Positions 6,465 to 7,633 of a stretch of DNA of 7,633 nt are shown piece by piece. The notes under the pieces were generated by a model. It saw only the letters and a program-made list of their open reading frames with translations. It was not told where the DNA came from and did not search any database. The DNA lies in the NCBI GenBank assembly GCA_934130265.1, contig CAKOYC010000052.1, forward strand, positions 1 through 7,633, given 5' to 3'. Position 1 is the first letter of the stretch; the number at the start of each line of letters is the position of its first letter. The DNA comes from an uncultured Bacilli bacterium (GTDB lineage: Bacteria > Bacillota_I > Bacilli_A > RF39 > UBA660). The translations under genes were made by a program, and so were the position numbers.

Positions 6465-6475
6465 ACTACACCTTT
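6465..6475 (-). promoter_or_regulatory. ftsX-peptidase junction with ribosome binding site inside the ftsX end
   Basis: The minus strand reads AAAGG in the last codons of ftsX, then the TAG stop, one base, and the ATG of the peptidase gene. The tight junction shows a shared transcript and probably coupled translation, which would help keep FtsX and its extracellular partner in proportion. Confidence 0.6.
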
Positions 6476-7365
6476 AAATACTTTCTTACAGCAGAAGATG
6501 AACCTATCATACCTACTAATATTCCTATTACAAGTATTATTCCTGATACCATATAAATAAATGGTTCTGGTTCTACTAATCTAATAATTTCTGTATATAA
6601 GTAACCATGTAAGTGATTATAAAGGGCTACATAACCAAAACATACTCCTAATATTGGTAATATTGCTCCAAGACAACCTAGTATCATTCCTTCTACAATA
6701 AATGGTGTTTTAATAGCTACATTACTAGCGCCAACAAGTCGCATAATTGATATTTCTCTTTTTCTTGAGAAGATTGTTAGTTTGATAGTGTTAACAATTA
6801 GAAAAACTGTTACTAATATTAAGGCAATAACTACACCATAAGCTCCTTTTTCTACTACACTAAACATACTAATCATCTTATCAACCCAAGCTTCACCATA
6901 ATTAACAACACTTACTTGTTCCATTTTCTTTATTTTTTCAGCTGTAGTTTTAATCTTCTCTACATCTTTTACTTTTACTTGAAATGTATCCTTTAAAGGA
7001 TTATCATTGTCTTTCCAAGTAGACATTACCTCATTAAACACTTCATTTTCTTTTCGCATCTCTTCTTTGACAGCATTTTTACTTTGATAAGTTAAACTTT
7101 CAACATTGTCCATTTTTTCTAGTTTATTTTGAACATCTTTTACCTGCTCTTCTGTAGCATTATTATTTAGAAAGACAACTATTGTTAAGTCTTTTTCCAT
7201 CTCTTTAGTAAAGTTTTCTACATTAAATGTTAAAATGATAGCAACTGCTACTATAAGTAAGGTTATTATAATACAAGAGATAGAAGCTAGTGATAGAGAA
7301 AAGTTACGAAAGACTGATTTAAAGGCATCTCTAATACTTCTACCTAACATTCTAAAGAATTTCAT
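6466..7365 (-). CDS. ftsX: Cell division protein FtsX, membrane subunit of the FtsEX complex
   Basis: At 299 residues this is the usual length for FtsX. A short cytoplasmic N-terminus (RSIRDAFKSVFRN) leads to membrane segment 1 (about 24-47), then a large extracellular domain (about 48-172), then segments 2 (about 175-195), 3 (about 222-247) and 4 (about 269-290). The cytoplasmic loop after segment 2 has SRKREISIMRLVGAS, the hallmark of FtsX and related ABC-type permeases that contacts the ATPase. FtsX does not transport a solute; with FtsE it transmits ATP hydrolysis across the membrane to activate a peptidoglycan hydrolase at the division site. Here the hydrolase is encoded by the next gene. 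The ATG overlaps the ftsE stop codon by four bases (ATGA), with AAGGGGAG eight bases upstream, so ftsE, ftsX and the peptidase gene form one operon. No anomalies are seen. Confidence 0.97.
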   Translation of the reverse strand: MKFFRMLGRSIRDAFKSVFRNFSLSLASISCIIITLLIVAVAIILTFNVENFTKEMEKDLTIVVFLNNNATEEQVKDVQNKLEKMDNVESLTYQSKNAVKEEMRKENEVFNEVMSTWKDNDNPLKDTFQVKVKDVEKIKTTAEKIKKMEQVSVVNYGEAWVDKMISMFSVVEKGAYGVVIALILVTVFLIVNTIKLTIFSRKREISIMRLVGASNVAIKTPFIVEGMILGCLGAILPILGVCFGYVALYNHLHGYLYTEIIRLVEPEPFIYMVSGIILVIGILVGMIGSSSAVRKYLKV

Positions 7366-7633
7366 TCTTCATACTCCCCTTTCTCTACATGTTTTACTAA
7401 GTGTCCATCTTTTAAAACTATTACTTCTTTTTTCATTCTATTAACAATATCTTTATCATGAGTTGCCATAATAATAGTTGTTCCACAGGACTTGTTAATT
7501 TCTTCTAGTACTTGCATAATTTCCATACTCATATCAGGGTCTAAGTTACCAGTAGGCTCATCACAAAGTAAAAGTTTAGGTTCATTTACAATGGCCCTTG
7601 CTATAGCAACACGTTGTTGTTCTCCACCTGATA
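7362..7633 (-). CDS. ftsE: Cell division ATP-binding protein FtsE (C-terminal fragment)
   Basis: The last 90 codons are in the window; the N-terminus with Walker A lies beyond base 7633. The fragment opens with the ABC signature SGGEQQRVAIARA, followed by Walker B LLLCDEP, the D-loop TGNLDP and the H-loop THD, in the spacing of an ABC ATPase. TGNLDP and the short acidic C-terminus (EKGEYEE) fit FtsE, and the identity is secured by the directly following ftsX. The protein powers the FtsEX complex on the cytoplasmic face of the membrane. It ends on TGA within an ATGA overlap with ftsX, which implies translational coupling and shows that TGA is a stop codon in this organism. Confidence 0.96.
   Translation of the reverse strand, partial: SGGEQQRVAIARAIVNEPKLLLCDEPTGNLDPDMSMEIMQVLEEINKSCGTTIIMATHDKDIVNRMKKEVIVLKDGHLVKHVEKGEYEE
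7374..7381 (-). promoter_or_regulatory. Ribosome binding site of ftsX within the ftsE coding end
   Basis: The minus strand reads AAGGGGAG eight bases before the ftsX ATG, inside the last codons of ftsE. It supports the chosen ftsX start and, with the ATGA overlap, coupled translation. Confidence 0.7.

Noticed and set aside
7235..7444. Open reading frame of 69 codons on the plus strand
   Set aside because: It is antisense to the ftsX start and the ftsE end, both secure genes, and has no family features.
7362..7633. Mycoplasma-type code with TGA read as Trp
   Set aside because: Trp codons are TGG, the other genes run full length without internal TGA, and ftsE ends on TGA exactly at the ftsX start.

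Overview
This is an AT-rich window in which every real gene lies on the minus strand, so transcription runs from the high-numbered end to the low-numbered end. An FtsE-FtsX-peptidoglycan hydrolase cluster, strong AGGAGG-type ribosome binding sites, short-stem Rho-independent terminators and low GC content point to a low-GC Bacillota, probably class Bacilli and perhaps a gut-associated lineage. The genus cannot be named from this sequence. Trp is encoded by TGG, and ftsE ends on TGA inside an ATGA overlap with ftsX, so the standard bacterial code applies and not the mycoplasma code. No rRNA, tRNA, CRISPR array, insertion sequence or phage structural gene is visible, and no stretch longer than about 100 bases lacks a gene.

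Right part (7633 to about 5202): a cell-division operon. The 3' end of ftsE (ATPase) overlaps ftsX (membrane subunit) by 4 bases. One base after ftsX comes a secreted hydrolase with an N-terminal coiled coil and a catalytically intact M23/LytM domain. It is the likely extracellular enzyme switched on by FtsEX, playing the role of PcsB, CwlO or EnvC in other bacteria. Its mature part contains eight cysteines. A Rho-independent terminator begins inside the last codons of this gene.

Middle part (about 5220 to 3263): two single genes. The first joins an N-terminal helix-turn-helix to a calcineurin-like metallophosphoesterase and has a TATAAT promoter nested in the preceding terminator. The second is a classical short-chain dehydrogenase with a very strong ribosome binding site and a clean terminator.

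Left part (about 3261 to 1): a second operon. A promoter just past the dehydrogenase terminator drives an FAD-dependent oxidoreductase of the amine-oxidase/UDP-galactopyranose-mutase-like class. It is followed with no spacer by a multi-pass membrane protein resembling GT-C-type glycosyltransferases, and then by a second copy of that membrane protein, about two-thirds identical over the visible part and cut by the window edge. This looks like a surface-glycan or lipid-linked-sugar module with a tandem gene duplication. The substrate is unknown.

The most interesting points are the HTH-metallophosphoesterase fusion, the tandem membrane-protein paralogs next to the flavoprotein, and the cysteine-rich FtsEX-linked hydrolase. 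Nothing in the window is compelling proof of a wholly new system.
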